Shown one piece after another: positions 1 to 10,115 of a DNA stretch of 64,000 bases. Position 1 is the first letter of the stretch; every line of letters starts with the position of its first letter. A program made the translations under genes and the position numbers. This stretch comes from Nymphaea colorata (lineage: Eukaryota > Streptophyta > Magnoliopsida > Nymphaeales > Nymphaeaceae), in NCBI RefSeq assembly GCF_008831285.2, contig NC_045147.1, positions 520,001 to 584,000 on the forward strand, written 5' to 3'. Below the pieces are notes generated by a model that had not been told where the DNA came from, did no database searches, and saw only the letters and a list, made by a program, of their open reading frames with translations.

Positions 1-385
1 TAAAAGGTAGTTAATTTGAATCCTTTTTTGACGTGTCTTCATCTGATTACTGTTTCCACCAGATTCCGTGTATGGCTTTGATATGTAATAAAACTACATT
101 GGATTATTTGTTTATAAACTCAAAGTCAAATGGTAAACTTAAATATGAAGTAAAAAAAATAAGAGAAAAAAAGAGAGAGAGAGCAAGCAAACTATTTGAC
201 ATTTGCAGAAAATATAAGCCAATAGATAGGAGTTTTGCCATTTTTGGCTACAAGTATTCGATCTGAATTTAGCCATCGCAGAATTTGACTGCTTCCTTGC
301 TACCAAACTAATAAGCCTCTCAATGCATTTACCTCATTGGTTCATGACTCATAATGAGCAGCAGTTTTGAAAATTGAGCTAATAA

Positions 386-564
386 GTTGTGTTTGATAAC
401 CTTGGATCTTAAATCTCATGCTGTACTAAAATGTATGTTTTGGGAGATCTTTTGTGATCTTCAGTTTAAACAAACTGAAGATCAAGTAGCATGGATTTAA
501 AGTCAGTTGGAAGGTCCATCTTTAAATCCATGGATCCGAGATCCGAGGTTAAACAAACACAGCC
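386..564. mobile_element. Tourist-like (PIF/Harbinger-type) MITE, 179 bp
   Basis: The termini are imperfect inverted repeats: the left end reads GTTGTGTTTGATAACC and the reverse complement of the right end reads GGCTGTGTTTGTTTAACC. Both ends are flanked by TAA (383-385 and 565-567), the 3-bp target duplication typical of Tourist/Harbinger elements. The interior is almost all palindrome. One perfect 13-bp hairpin sits at 455-484 with a 4-nt loop and a second at 490-532 (CATGGATTTAAAG and its complement). There is no coding capacity, so it is a non-autonomous element. The superfamily assignment rests on the TSD and the style of the ends. Confidence 0.72.
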
Positions 565-1295
565 TAAAAGTTTTATGCAAGATTATGTGCAAGTGCTTCA
601 AGTTCTTCTAGTTGAACTGCACTATGCACCACAGACTTCGCTTTGACAAAATTAGTACATTAAATTTTCTCAAGGTCCTTGTACATAGTCATATATCTGC
701 AATCTTGTCTGGAAGAAATATGTGTTTAAAAATTTTGCTACTACTGTCAAAAAGCAGTGGCGGAACCAGACATATCTGGTGGAGAGGCATTCTCCATATA
801 TTTGAGGAGGGTCATTTTATAGAAAAATATGTAAAAATTTTAAATCAACCAATAAATAAATAAGGGAATTTTATTGGCCTGTGTGGGCGATTGCCCACAT
901 GTGTCCCATAAAAAAGGTTCGAGTTTTAGATTTTTGTTGAAACCTGTTAGAAATGCAATACCTCACATGTTAAGGTCGACTATGCAGGATATGGAGTAAG
1001 GAGCAAACAAGTAATATAATAGTTCGTACCAAATAGAAGTGGAGCGTTAAATTAAAGATCCAAAGTTGACTATTATAACTTCTTCACAACATAGTTGTTA
1101 TGTTGTGTATAGTTGCAGCGAGGCTAAGTGGGAAGCTTAAGTGCATTCTTGGGCATGAATGGATGTAATGAAAATAAATTAGATCCAGCTGCTTAAAAAC
1201 ACTAAACTTCTTACCACTTATTATGGTTACTTGCAAAGTCAAGTATAGTTAGCACCAAAAGCTAACAACATGATTCTTGACTTGGATGCTATATG
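565..1295. other. Intergenic AT-rich DNA, no gene seen
   Basis: No ORF here resembles a protein I recognise. Around 757-775 the sequence AGTGGCGGAACCAGA resembles the ends of common plant transposons, and 870-905 carries a TGGGCGATTGCCCACA palindrome. This may be a degraded small element of about 150 bp, but I could not pair its ends. Confidence 0.4.
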
Positions 1296-1418
1296 AGATA
1301 TTAAATTCGAAACAAATCCGATTTCTTAATCGGATATTAATTTTTTTTTTCATATCCATTTTTTTTTTGTATGTTTTGGTCAGATATCTAATTTAAATTG
1401 GATATATTCACATCCCTA
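1296..1418. mobile_element. Right-end fragment of a hAT-type MITE (same family as 30083-30532)
   Basis: The stretch ends in TTCACATCCCTA, matching the terminus TTGACATCCCTA of the full-length copy at 30083-30532. It shares the run ATTTCTTAATCGGATATTAA and a GGTCAGATATC-type block with that copy in the same order. The left two thirds of the element are missing. Confidence 0.65.
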
Positions 1419-1582
1419 CTGACGACATTGAGAAAAAAAGTTGTGGGTTCTCATCATATGCTTGGTAAATCTTTCCTGGTGAAAAGCATACCCTTCATCG
1501 CACTTTGAAATCTAACTGGTGGAGACTGAATATTATTTCCATAAGAGCTCTTGGATATTAATAAATGACAAACTTTCTTGTT

Positions 1583-1630
1583 AAAAATCATGGCTTCAGT
1601 TACACCCTGAAAACTGAAGTCATGATTTTT
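1583..1630. repeat. Short hairpin: 19-bp inverted repeat with 10-nt loop
   Basis: The arms at 1583-1601 and 1612-1630 are complementary with a single mismatch (a G:T pair in RNA). The arm sequence is AAAAATCATGGCTTCAGTT. Its length is below that of a usual plant miRNA precursor, and I see no known miRNA sequence. Confidence 0.7.
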
Positions 1631-1636
1631 CAACTC

Positions 1637-1722
1637 ATCAATTTTTTATGAATTGCGACTTGCAATAAATCTTTGTATGTCCTTTCTATCAATTTTTTAT
1701 GAATTGCGACTTGCAATAAATC
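1637..1722. repeat. Two-copy direct repeat, about 35 bp, period 51
   Basis: ATCAATTTTTTATGAATTGC and the bases that follow occur at 1637-1671 and again at 1688-1722, identical by eye. A shorter third echo of the motif lies near 1733-1760. Confidence 0.75.
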
Positions 1723-2966
1723 ATGTCTTGCAATCAATTTTTTCAACTCATCAATTTTTCAATTCATTTAACCTATATATATATATGCACTTTCTGTTAC
1801 AGTTGTTTATGATGTATATGATATGACAATATATTATATTCTTTTTCTTGTCATAAAGATGTAATATTGTCATCTCATGATGTGTCACAAACAACTGTAA
1901 AATAGTATGAAAGGTTCGCATGCATGTGTCTGTAAGAAAAAACAACGTTGCCCGATAGTTAAAATTGAAAAATTTTGCCATTAAAGGGAATATAAATTGT
2001 TGCTAAAGGTACCATAAAGTGATATTAATATTAATGTATTGAATGTTTCTTAGTTAAAAAATTTTAAACTTTAATCATCTGGTAACATCCAATATATGGT
2101 AAGATTGAATATTATATATATATATATTGGGTATGAAGAGTCACTCAGCTCATTCATGAAAACAATTGGTGCATCGTAACAGATAACAGAGAGAAAAACA
2201 ATAAGAAAAGGATTATAAAGATTTGTAAGTCTGAGTTCACATTTTTTTTTCTTTTTATTTTTCTCTCAATTATTTATTATAATGAATCAAACAACTTTTA
2301 TGAGTAATATATATATATATATATATAATTTGGTGAATTGGCATGTATTATTTGCCAGACGGGCCTATGAGGCCCGGCCTGCCATACCCATTTTGTGGAT
2401 GATGGTTCAGCGGGTGGGTCATGGGAAAGTGGTGTCACGCTTGGCTCAGAGGATTGAGCTTGACCGGGCCCATTCCATTGAATGACCCTTCTTCAAGGCC
2501 TGACCAGACCACCGTCCGATTGTCCAACTCCACCCTTGGGATTTCTTATCAGAGAGCACATTTATTATGTAGTGTCACCGTGCATATGCCTGTGCAGCCC
2601 ATTCGTCCCAACACAGTTCAGAACGCATGCGCGGCCCCACATTTGTTCGGGGTTCTCTGATTCTTAGAATCAAGAGCTCCTTTTGTAATATCATCCTTTC
2701 TCTAACCGCATTTTTGAAATAACTCGCAAATTTCAATGCCAGATGGAAGATTTAAAGGAAAATGAGGAAACACGATCCCCCTCGAGGCTAGAAGTACGAA
2801 GGCGTGACCTCTCTGCTTTCATTTCATCTTACGGCCTCTGCCTCTGCCTCTCTCTCTCTCCCCTCCCTTCGTCGTCCTCTGTCTCGGAGCAGAAGGGCAT
2901 TGATTGCTGCTGTCTCTCTTTGGCATGGCGCCTGTTTTCGTTTTCTGAAACTGTAACTCTTCCCGT

Positions 2967-2975
<9 letters not shown>

Positions 2976-3000
<25 letters not shown>
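2976..3000. repeat. (CT)n microsatellite upstream of the BIG GRAIN 1-like gene
   Basis: An uninterrupted CT tract follows a run of C and lies about 190 bp before the gene's ATG. The whole 2830-3160 stretch is pyrimidine-rich. CT-rich tracts are common in plant core promoters and 5' leaders, so this is probably promoter or 5' UTR. The transcription start is not determined. Confidence 0.8.
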
Positions 3001-3185
3001 ACTCATATTAAGTGTAAGGATTGGAGGCCGAGATGTCTCCCTGCCTCACTGTTCCTCACTGCAATTATTCCAACCTCCAAACAATTCTCTGCCGCCTTTG
3101 AGGCTCCTAGCAGACACCATCAACGCCACCACTCACGCTCCCTTTCTCTTTCTCTCTCGAAGAAAGATATATATTGATCGACAGA

Positions 3186-4454
3186 ATGGAAAGATGGAGG
3201 CTGGACAAGAAAGAGGAGAGGTTCCCCAGAAACCCGTCCTTCTCATCTGCCCTCCTTGACGCCATTTACAGGTCCACCGACGACGCCGACGGTGAGCTCT
3301 GCCTCTACCGGAAGTCCACCACCACCACCACTACCACAACCACAACCACCACCGGCACCGCCATGCCGCGGGATGTCGAATGTACGTCCAAGCGAGGCCT
3401 ACGCCTCGACAAGTGGACCGCGTTCCACGAGAAGAAAGCCGCCGCCGAGAAGCTTGCCCTCCGCCGGAAGGCATCCGAGCTTGGCGTCCTTGACGCCGCG
3501 AGATGCCCACCGGGTCGCCGACACAGCTCGAGGCCTGCCACCGACGCCCACTCCACCACGACCACCACCAGCAGCTCATCCTCCGAATCGAGCGGCGTGT
3601 CCTCCTCCGAGAATGATTCGGCTTTCTTTTCGAGACGGCAGAAGGCGGCGGGATGGAAGAACCACCCTCCCCCGCTGGTTATCCCGCAAAAGAAGCACGC
3701 ATATGCGGCGGCGCCGCAGGATTTCTTCCCGAGTCGGAAGCCCGAGGGATTTGGAGGCAAGGGCAGAGGAATCCGCGGGACGAAGCTCTATGACGAGTTG
3801 AAGAAGGTGAAGCAGCCGATCTCCCCCGGTAGCCGAATCGCCAGCTTCCTCAACTCCCTTTTCGCCACCGCCAAGAAGGCCAAGCTCTCCTCCTCCGCCA
3901 CCTCGCGGCCGCCGGTCGATCCCCTATCCTCTTTTTTCCCCGACACGTGCTACGCACCGACCTACTCCTCGTCATCCACCGCCACAACGACGCCGTCATC
4001 GAGGTCGTGCTTGAGCAAAACGCCGTCGACCAGGGGGAACGGAGTGCGGAGGTCGGTGAGGTTCTACCCAATGAGCACGATCGTCGGGGAGGACTCCAGG
4101 CCCTGCGGCCACAAATGCCTGTACAGCCCCCCGGGTGAGGCAGAGAAGGTGGTCGCGCCGCTTATGAGCGAGAGGGTGAGGGCGCGGGACCTCATTGTCT
4201 CGGAGTTCCAGAGGAAGTCGGCGACGTCTCGAGTCACCGGACTTCCGCCGGTCAGAAAATCAAACGACGACCAATTTACGGCACAGTTAGAAGTAGAAGA
4301 AGACGATGGAAGCGACGTGGAGACGGCGAGCTACTCGAGCTCCGATCTGTTCGAGTTGGAGAATCTGACGGCGGTGGGCTTCAAGGAGCTGCCCGTCTAC
4401 GAAACCACCAGCCTGGAGACGAACCAGGCCATCGCCAAGGGGTTAATTCTGTAA
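3186..4454 (+). CDS. BIG GRAIN 1-like protein (auxin-response/organ-size family)
   Basis: This is a single-exon ORF of 422 residues starting at the ATG at 3186. The reading frame is also open 12 bases upstream from a TTG, but MERW matches the usual family start. Family landmarks appear in order: an N-terminal RNPSFSSALLDAIYRS (residues 15-30); a central LYDELKKVKQPISPGSRIAS block continuing as FLNSLF (about 201-225); FYPMSTIVGED (about 293); RARDLIVSEFQRK (about 332); an acidic DVETASYSSSDLFELENL (from about 377); and a C-terminal ELPVYETTSLETNQAIAKG. Poly-Thr (about 45-56) and Ser-rich stretches lie between them. No transmembrane helix is apparent, and the family is described as plasma-membrane associated. 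In rice, BG1 promotes auxin response and transport and grain size; a similar role here is inference by homology. The exon is far more GC-rich than its surroundings. Which BG1-like subgroup it belongs to cannot be settled without alignment. Confidence 0.9.
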   Translation: MERWRLDKKEERFPRNPSFSSALLDAIYRSTDDADGELCLYRKSTTTTTTTTTTTTGTAMPRDVECTSKRGLRLDKWTAFHEKKAAAEKLALRRKASELGVLDAARCPPGRRHSSRPATDAHSTTTTTSSSSSESSGVSSSENDSAFFSRRQKAAGWKNHPPPLVIPQKKHAYAAAPQDFFPSRKPEGFGGKGRGIRGTKLYDELKKVKQPISPGSRIASFLNSLFATAKKAKLSSSATSRPPVDPLSSFFPDTCYAPTYSSSSTATTTPSSRSCLSKTPSTRGNGVRRSVRFYPMSTIVGEDSRPCGHKCLYSPPGEAEKVVAPLMSERVRARDLIVSEFQRKSATSRVTGLPPVRKSNDDQFTAQLEVEEDDGSDVETASYSSSDLFELENLTAVGFKELPVYETTSLETNQAIAKGLIL

Positions 4455-7400
4455 TTACTGCTCTAAATAGGGTCCCTTGTTTCCTCCTCTCTCTTGAAGT
4501 TTTTAATTGGTGAAAATAGTTTTGTTCTTCTTCCACTTTCCTCTCCTATCGTTACGCGTTTGTGCTTGGAGGTTGGAATTTGTTGGGTAGGAATAATTTT
4601 GGTGGGTTTCTCATGGAATAGTCTTTCTCACAGTAAGTATTCTTGTAGTTAAGAAATCTATGGTGAATACTTTTGTTTCTCTCTCTTTCCATCTCACGGC
4701 ATCTTTGGCAATTAAAAATACGAGTATTAGTTCGTGATAAGAATATAGAGTGTGTACAGGTCGGTGGATATTTTTCTTTTTTTATATTTGAACAGTTGGG
4801 TCGAGAGAATATTTGGTTACACCAAAAAATTATAAAGCAAAAAAGTGGAAAAAGGGAGAGAAACAGCAGCGAATAGTGAAAGTGTCAGAATAGTTAATAA
4901 AAGCTCACAGATTGAGATGGCGGAAGGAATTCACACGCTTAGCGGGGGATTAATTAATGGTGTTGCTGAAGAAGAAGAGGGAGAGAGTCGATGCTCCTGT
5001 CAGAGGCTTTTTGACCTTTCCGAGAGTATCTCTGACGTTGTTGGAAGGGGCATTTAATCGAACAGTTAATGGGCAGATGACCTCATGCTTCAGAGCCCAC
5101 GCGCCTGCGGCCATTCGAGCCGAAGCTTGTCTCCCCTTCCATCGATATAATACTCTGCTTCCAAGTGGGGGCGGGAGGCGCTTCTTGAAGTCCGGGGTTG
5201 GGCGTCCCAAGTGTGTGTGTGTGTTTGGACGTGATCGTCCCCCAACTGGTGATGTGACGCATGTTCTGTCCGCTGATGTCTCCCACTGTCTTTGTTGTCG
5301 TTGTTTGGTATGAAATTAAAATTGGGGAACGCAAACCAGTCTTGGAAGCGGTAAAAGAAAAAAAAAATGTCATATTATTTTAAGAAAATCAATAAAAAAT
5401 AATGTAGAAAGAGCATAAATGAAAATTGATTTTCCATTCAAAATCGATTGATTCCAGCCTTACAGTTAAAAGGCTTTCAATAACGCAGTCTCACAGCTTT
5501 TATCTAGCTCAGATACAACACACAGCACATAATGCCACAACCTTTATCTGATTCAAATGCTGTCCTACTCAGAGGTTTCGAAGTAATTCAAATGCTGTCC
5601 TACTTAAAGGAAAGGGGTGATTTTGACGTCTTATCGAATCGCCAAGAACAATTTTGACGTGTCTTTGAATCGCAAAAACACTGTCTCACTGCTTTTGTGA
5701 AGCTGAAAAAACATCTAAAATCTAGATAGCAGAAAGGATGTTTGTTCCTTGGATCACAATATTGTGTAACTCTGTTTTGTGAAAACTTGGTTTCCTTCAT
5801 TAAAACATGGACCCTAACTTTTCCTTCACTATAATCCATAACTCTGTCGTATGGACCGTTCACACTCCGGGGCCCCGGCTGTTGGATTTCTTTCTAGCAC
5901 GCAAAATTGTTTTTCTTTTCTGTTTATATGTCAAAAACATTATATAAAAGGCAAAATCAAGGGAAAGGCTAACCAAAACTAGCTTTCCTTATTTGTCTGT
6001 AGTACAATTCCCAAACATCATGTATATATTTGCTGCAAAATCTTGAAATTGTGCATATATTTGGTCCCCAAGATAATTTTTAGTTGTTGATCACAACCAT
6101 ATCTCTCTCCTTTCCAGATAAAGGTTAAGGGATTCGTTTGAAACGTTAAATTAATTAGGTGGCATGCATTTATAACTTCGCCAATAAAATTAAACATAAC
6201 AGCCGTCCCACTCTCGATGTGTAAACAATCACTTACAAGAAAAACCTCTTCACACCCTTATATATGTGTGTATGTTTTAACGTATACATGAAGAGAGAGA
6301 GGGAGGATGATGTTTTCTCAGTTTTGCTGTGGCGTTGTTCAAGTTAAGCAAAAAGGACAAAATTTAACTTATTCTGATGGTATACACATAAATCGTATTA
6401 CAACTTATGCTCTGAATCATGTTAATTTCTTGACAATACAATTATGATTTTAACTCATCTAATTTAATGGATTCTGAACTGCCGATTTTCAATGTTTTCT
6501 TTTCTTTCTTTTGCAAAACATTGAAATGATTTGTTTCAAAGGCTTTGTTTGTTAAATAAGAGACATATATTTTATTTTTAAAATTATTTAATTTGTACAT
6601 CTGATCACGTGACTAGACAGTTAAAGGGCAAGAAACATGAGAGGCAGAGTACTTGGAGTGCACGATTCAATCGCTTTATATATATAATAGGATTACCACA
6701 TTTCTCTATTAAAATTTGGTTGGAGAAATCTTCCAAACCTCTTACTGCTGCTTGCTGGATACAATCATGTCTGGCTGTTGGCAGTCGATATTATAGGGAG
6801 ATCTAAATAGCTGGAGTTTTTTATTTTATGTGTATGAGTGAGTGAATGGTGACTCTAACTATCCAAAGTTACTAATCCTTTTAATTAACGCTGTCCATCT
6901 GATGGAGACAGATGATTGAGAGAAAAACATCAAAAAATATAAGAGCTAATATTAAATGACAAAAATACCCATCGCTATATATTTGTTTAATTTCTCTATT
7001 ATATATTTTGATTATCTATACTGCAGTCATCTGAATTACTTTCCTAAGCATCCACATAATAAGTTGCTTATATTAAGAGTTGAATGCCAACAAAGTACCA
7101 GTAGGAAGAAGACATAGTGATGAAGTTAGTTGATATAGGGGCAGCAAATAATTATGCACTATGATTTATAACCATCATCATATATGTTTATTTACTCGCT
7201 CGATATGATTTAGCCGCATGTGCTTGTTTGCACGAGGGCAAAGATGGGCGGCATCAATAACCAACTGCCTTTCACAGCTTTCTTGTACCTTCCAAGTAAC
7301 CAACCCAACCATAGCGTTACATTACAAGCAACAAAGCTATTTTTCTCTTTTTAATTAACTTGCGCTTCTGTATTTTAAACACGAGAAGAAGAACCGCTGT

Positions 7401-8310
7401 CGATTGATCCCATTATTTTATATCTTGTCATTCGTAACTAAGGATTCAGATTTGACAGTCTTAAAAGGCTAAAATAATTCACGATATGAAGAGAGATAAT
7501 ATGTATAGATATATGGAAAAGGGAGAAAGAGAGGGACGAGGGTGATGCCAGTAGTCAGTCATCATCATCACAGGCAGGGGAAAAAGCAAAAACGGACGGA
7601 CGGTCTTAAGCGTCGTGCTTCCGAAACATGTCCAAATTCTTTCCTTAGCCAGTCAAAAAAGACTCCTCCCACCTTTCTTTTTCCTCCTTTTCTTTTTGTT
7701 TTTTTTTTCTCCCTTCTTTTTTGCCCTTACCACCCATTTCAAATTTCGAAAACCATAATTTTCATTAAACATCTCCAGCCGTTGCAGACTCCGGCCAATA
7801 TTTCCCGACCAACTCGCCGGAAAACAGAAACACGGGAGCAATCTGTGCGCCTCCGCCTGACCTTTTGCTTTTCTGTACTGTTAGAAAATAATCAGAACCA
7901 TATTCGCCATGATGCCAATGTGTTATTACTGTTGGCTATTTATTTTATTGTTAGTGGCAGCGTCCGTCAAATTACATAAGCGGGGGATTAACTACTGGAA
8001 GGAATAGGATTCTCCGTACGGTTGGTAAGGTGGGCCTAATGATGGGGGAGCTAGGCGGCCTAAGCTCGTAGGGACATTGCGAGCGGGCCAAGTTCGGCGT
8101 TGACTTTCGGTCAACGTGTCTACTGGTTGCTAATTATTACTGCAATTATCAAGAGCGTGCGGTGGTTTATATATTAGCACGACTAAATTTTAAAATCAAT
8201 TGTTCCCTTTAATTTTAATAAGCGAAAAAGGAGAGAGCGATAAATTAGAGCGATCAGTGGTGCAATAATAAGACAAGAGAGAGCGTGCGGTAGTGGTGGC
8301 CGGTGGGCTT
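4455..8310. other. Intergenic region, no gene recognised
   Basis: This region holds the 3' flank of the BIG GRAIN 1-like gene, AT-rich DNA and a few short repeats, for example CAAATGCTGTCCTACT at about 5555 and 5588 and a short GT run at 5211-5224. The short ORFs here have low complexity or no recognisable similarity. Confidence 0.5.

Positions 8311-8338
<28 letters not shown>
8311..8338. repeat. (GA)n microsatellite
   Basis: About 14 uninterrupted AG dinucleotides, followed by GGGAGGG. The Arg/Glu- and Ser/Leu-repeat ORFs that cross it on both strands are artefacts of this tract. Confidence 0.95.
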
Positions 8339-8345
<7 letters not shown>

Positions 8346-8615
8346 CAGAATCCTTTTTGTGGGTTGTGGAATTGGTCCGAGCTGGGACCGCACCTGGGTC
8401 CGGTCCCAGCCCAACTATTCCCCTCATTTCGCTTTCTTTTTCATGCATCATCACGTTGATCTAGGTTTTCAGATTCTTTTTATTTTCAATACATGAGCCT
8501 GAAACATTCGTGGTCATTCGACCTTTTGAGGCGTGGGGAAGAGAACCTATCAAAACTCAGTTTTGTTATAAATGAAATCTTAGTTGTTGTTATGTTTCTG
8601 CCAAATGTGATATTT

Positions 8616-8763
8616 AGTAGTTGTTTGGCAACAATGATAGTATGTAACTATTGCATGTATTTATCCAAATAATGAGGCCTTACAGTATCCTAAACAACTA
8701 CCCTAATATTTGGGATAAGTACAATCAACATTAACATACTATTACTGTTACCAAACAACGACT
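8616..8763. mobile_element. Short hairpin MITE, about 150 bp
   Basis: The left end AGTAGTTGTTTGGCAACA and the reverse complement of the right end AGTCGTTGTTTGGTAACA form a long imperfect terminal inverted repeat that continues inward through ATAGTATGT. There is no coding capacity. The target duplication is not clear, so the superfamily is open, and the outer limits are good to a few bases. Confidence 0.6.
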
Positions 8764-9294
8764 CCTTACTATACTGGTGACAAATTAATAATGTTGTTTT
8801 CTGAATGTATATTCGTATTAGTTACAATTTATTGGAGCCGTAATTTTGATTCTCTCTCTTACTTGAATGCATCTTTTGCTATGTAAAGGGAGGCGAGGGA
8901 TAGAAAGCACTTTCCTTAATGTTCTGATCCGCAACTAATTAGAGCATCCTCATATGTGACAAATCAAAAACTCGTTACTTTTGTCCGCTTCCATTCATCA
9001 TCTGGCAACACTACAAAAAATTAGGTCATGAAGTGGTAACTGGACTCGTGTACGTGTGTATCCACATCATTCATATACACATATGTTGAAATGCAGTTAT
9101 TTTCAGGTCACTCTCATCTCATGCATAGAATTGGAACATTGCTATTTATCATGTAAAGGACTACTCCTCGCATGTGAGTTGAACGTAGATTCAGTATCAT
9201 TTCAGGTCTCAGCTCTAAAACACAGCCGATCGACCAATTCAATAAAATGCCCACCTGCTCCATAGCTTCATTTCATTTAGCACCTAAAAAAATT

Positions 9295-9321
9295 ACTATA
9301 TATATATATATATATATATAA
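9295..9321. repeat. (AT)n microsatellite
   Basis: A run of about 13 TA dinucleotides. Confidence 0.95.
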
Positions 9322-9677
9322 TTAGAAATGGGTATTTAATTCCAGACCACTTAGGTAAGAGACAAAAAGCCAGACCTACTAAAAACAGTTATTAAAATGT
9401 TTTTTTTATGCAATTTAACTTTATGGATATGATTGATTTGATGATGTTATTGGAACCAATGGTGGACTGATTTGATATTTGCCTTTCATATAGCTGCCAT
9501 GGTCACTTATTCTTAATGTGGAAGAAAAGTTATGCATATTAATTATAAGCCTTTTATTCACAATTGAATTTTCCATGTACATAAGCGCAGTTTTAAAATT
9601 CTACAACAAGAAAACTAACTTTGTTCAAGTTCCCCACCAGGAGGTAGACCTGCATTGATTAGTTTATCCTAGGAGTC

Positions 9678-10115
9678 TAGCAATGTCAACAGATCAGATT
9701 TGAATCAGACATACCCTTAACAACATTTGTTTTTTCCAATTTTCATATATTCAGATTCAAATGCAAATGAGAAAAAAGACACATTCGAATCTGAACCTAA
9801 AATCCCATTTCACAAAATGGATGCGATTGGAACCCATATCCAATTTTTATAATTATATCCAAATCCAAATTTTGAATAGAATCCAACCAATTTTTGAAAT
9901 GTAAGAGTATTGAATATAGAATATTGATTTAAAAACAAATCTGATCTGAATTTAAAAATGAATATGATCGAATATTTATGTATATGTGAATTTGAATCTG
10001 TTCCGATCACATGAGATCTAGATTCAATCTGAAAATTTAATCGAATATTAATGTTTTCATATCCAATTTTTTTTAGAAACGGTCTGTTTAGATATTCGAA
10101 ACAAATTAGATACTA
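9678..10115. mobile_element. Degenerate hAT-type MITE (same family as 30083-30532)
   Basis: It begins TAGCAATGTCAACAGATC, which aligns with TAGGGATGTCAACGGATC at the left end of the intact copy at 30083. It then follows that copy's order of blocks: ATATTCAGATTC, TATCCAAATCCAAATTTTGA, TCTGATCTGAATT and a GATATTCG region near the right end. The right terminus is eroded, so its limit is approximate. An AT-rich variant has largely replaced the CCGAAT repeats of the intact copy. Confidence 0.65.

Noticed and set aside
757-905. AGTGGCGGAACCAG at 757 and AGTAGCAGAGCC at 16883 as transposon ends
   Set aside because: The motif is common at plant transposon ends, but no paired terminus or target duplication could be shown.
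3256-3801. 181-codon and other long ORFs in alternate frames of the BIG GRAIN 1-like exon
   Set aside because: They are shadow frames caused by high GC content. The 3186 frame carries all family motifs.
8196-8496. Several ORFs on both strands with Arg-Glu or Ser-Leu repeats
   Set aside because: They are translations of the (GA)n microsatellite at 8311-8338, without any domain.
9009-9026. CACTACAAAAAATTAGG, a possible second CACTA end
   Set aside because: No inverted partner GTAGTG end with a matching 3-bp duplication was found nearby.
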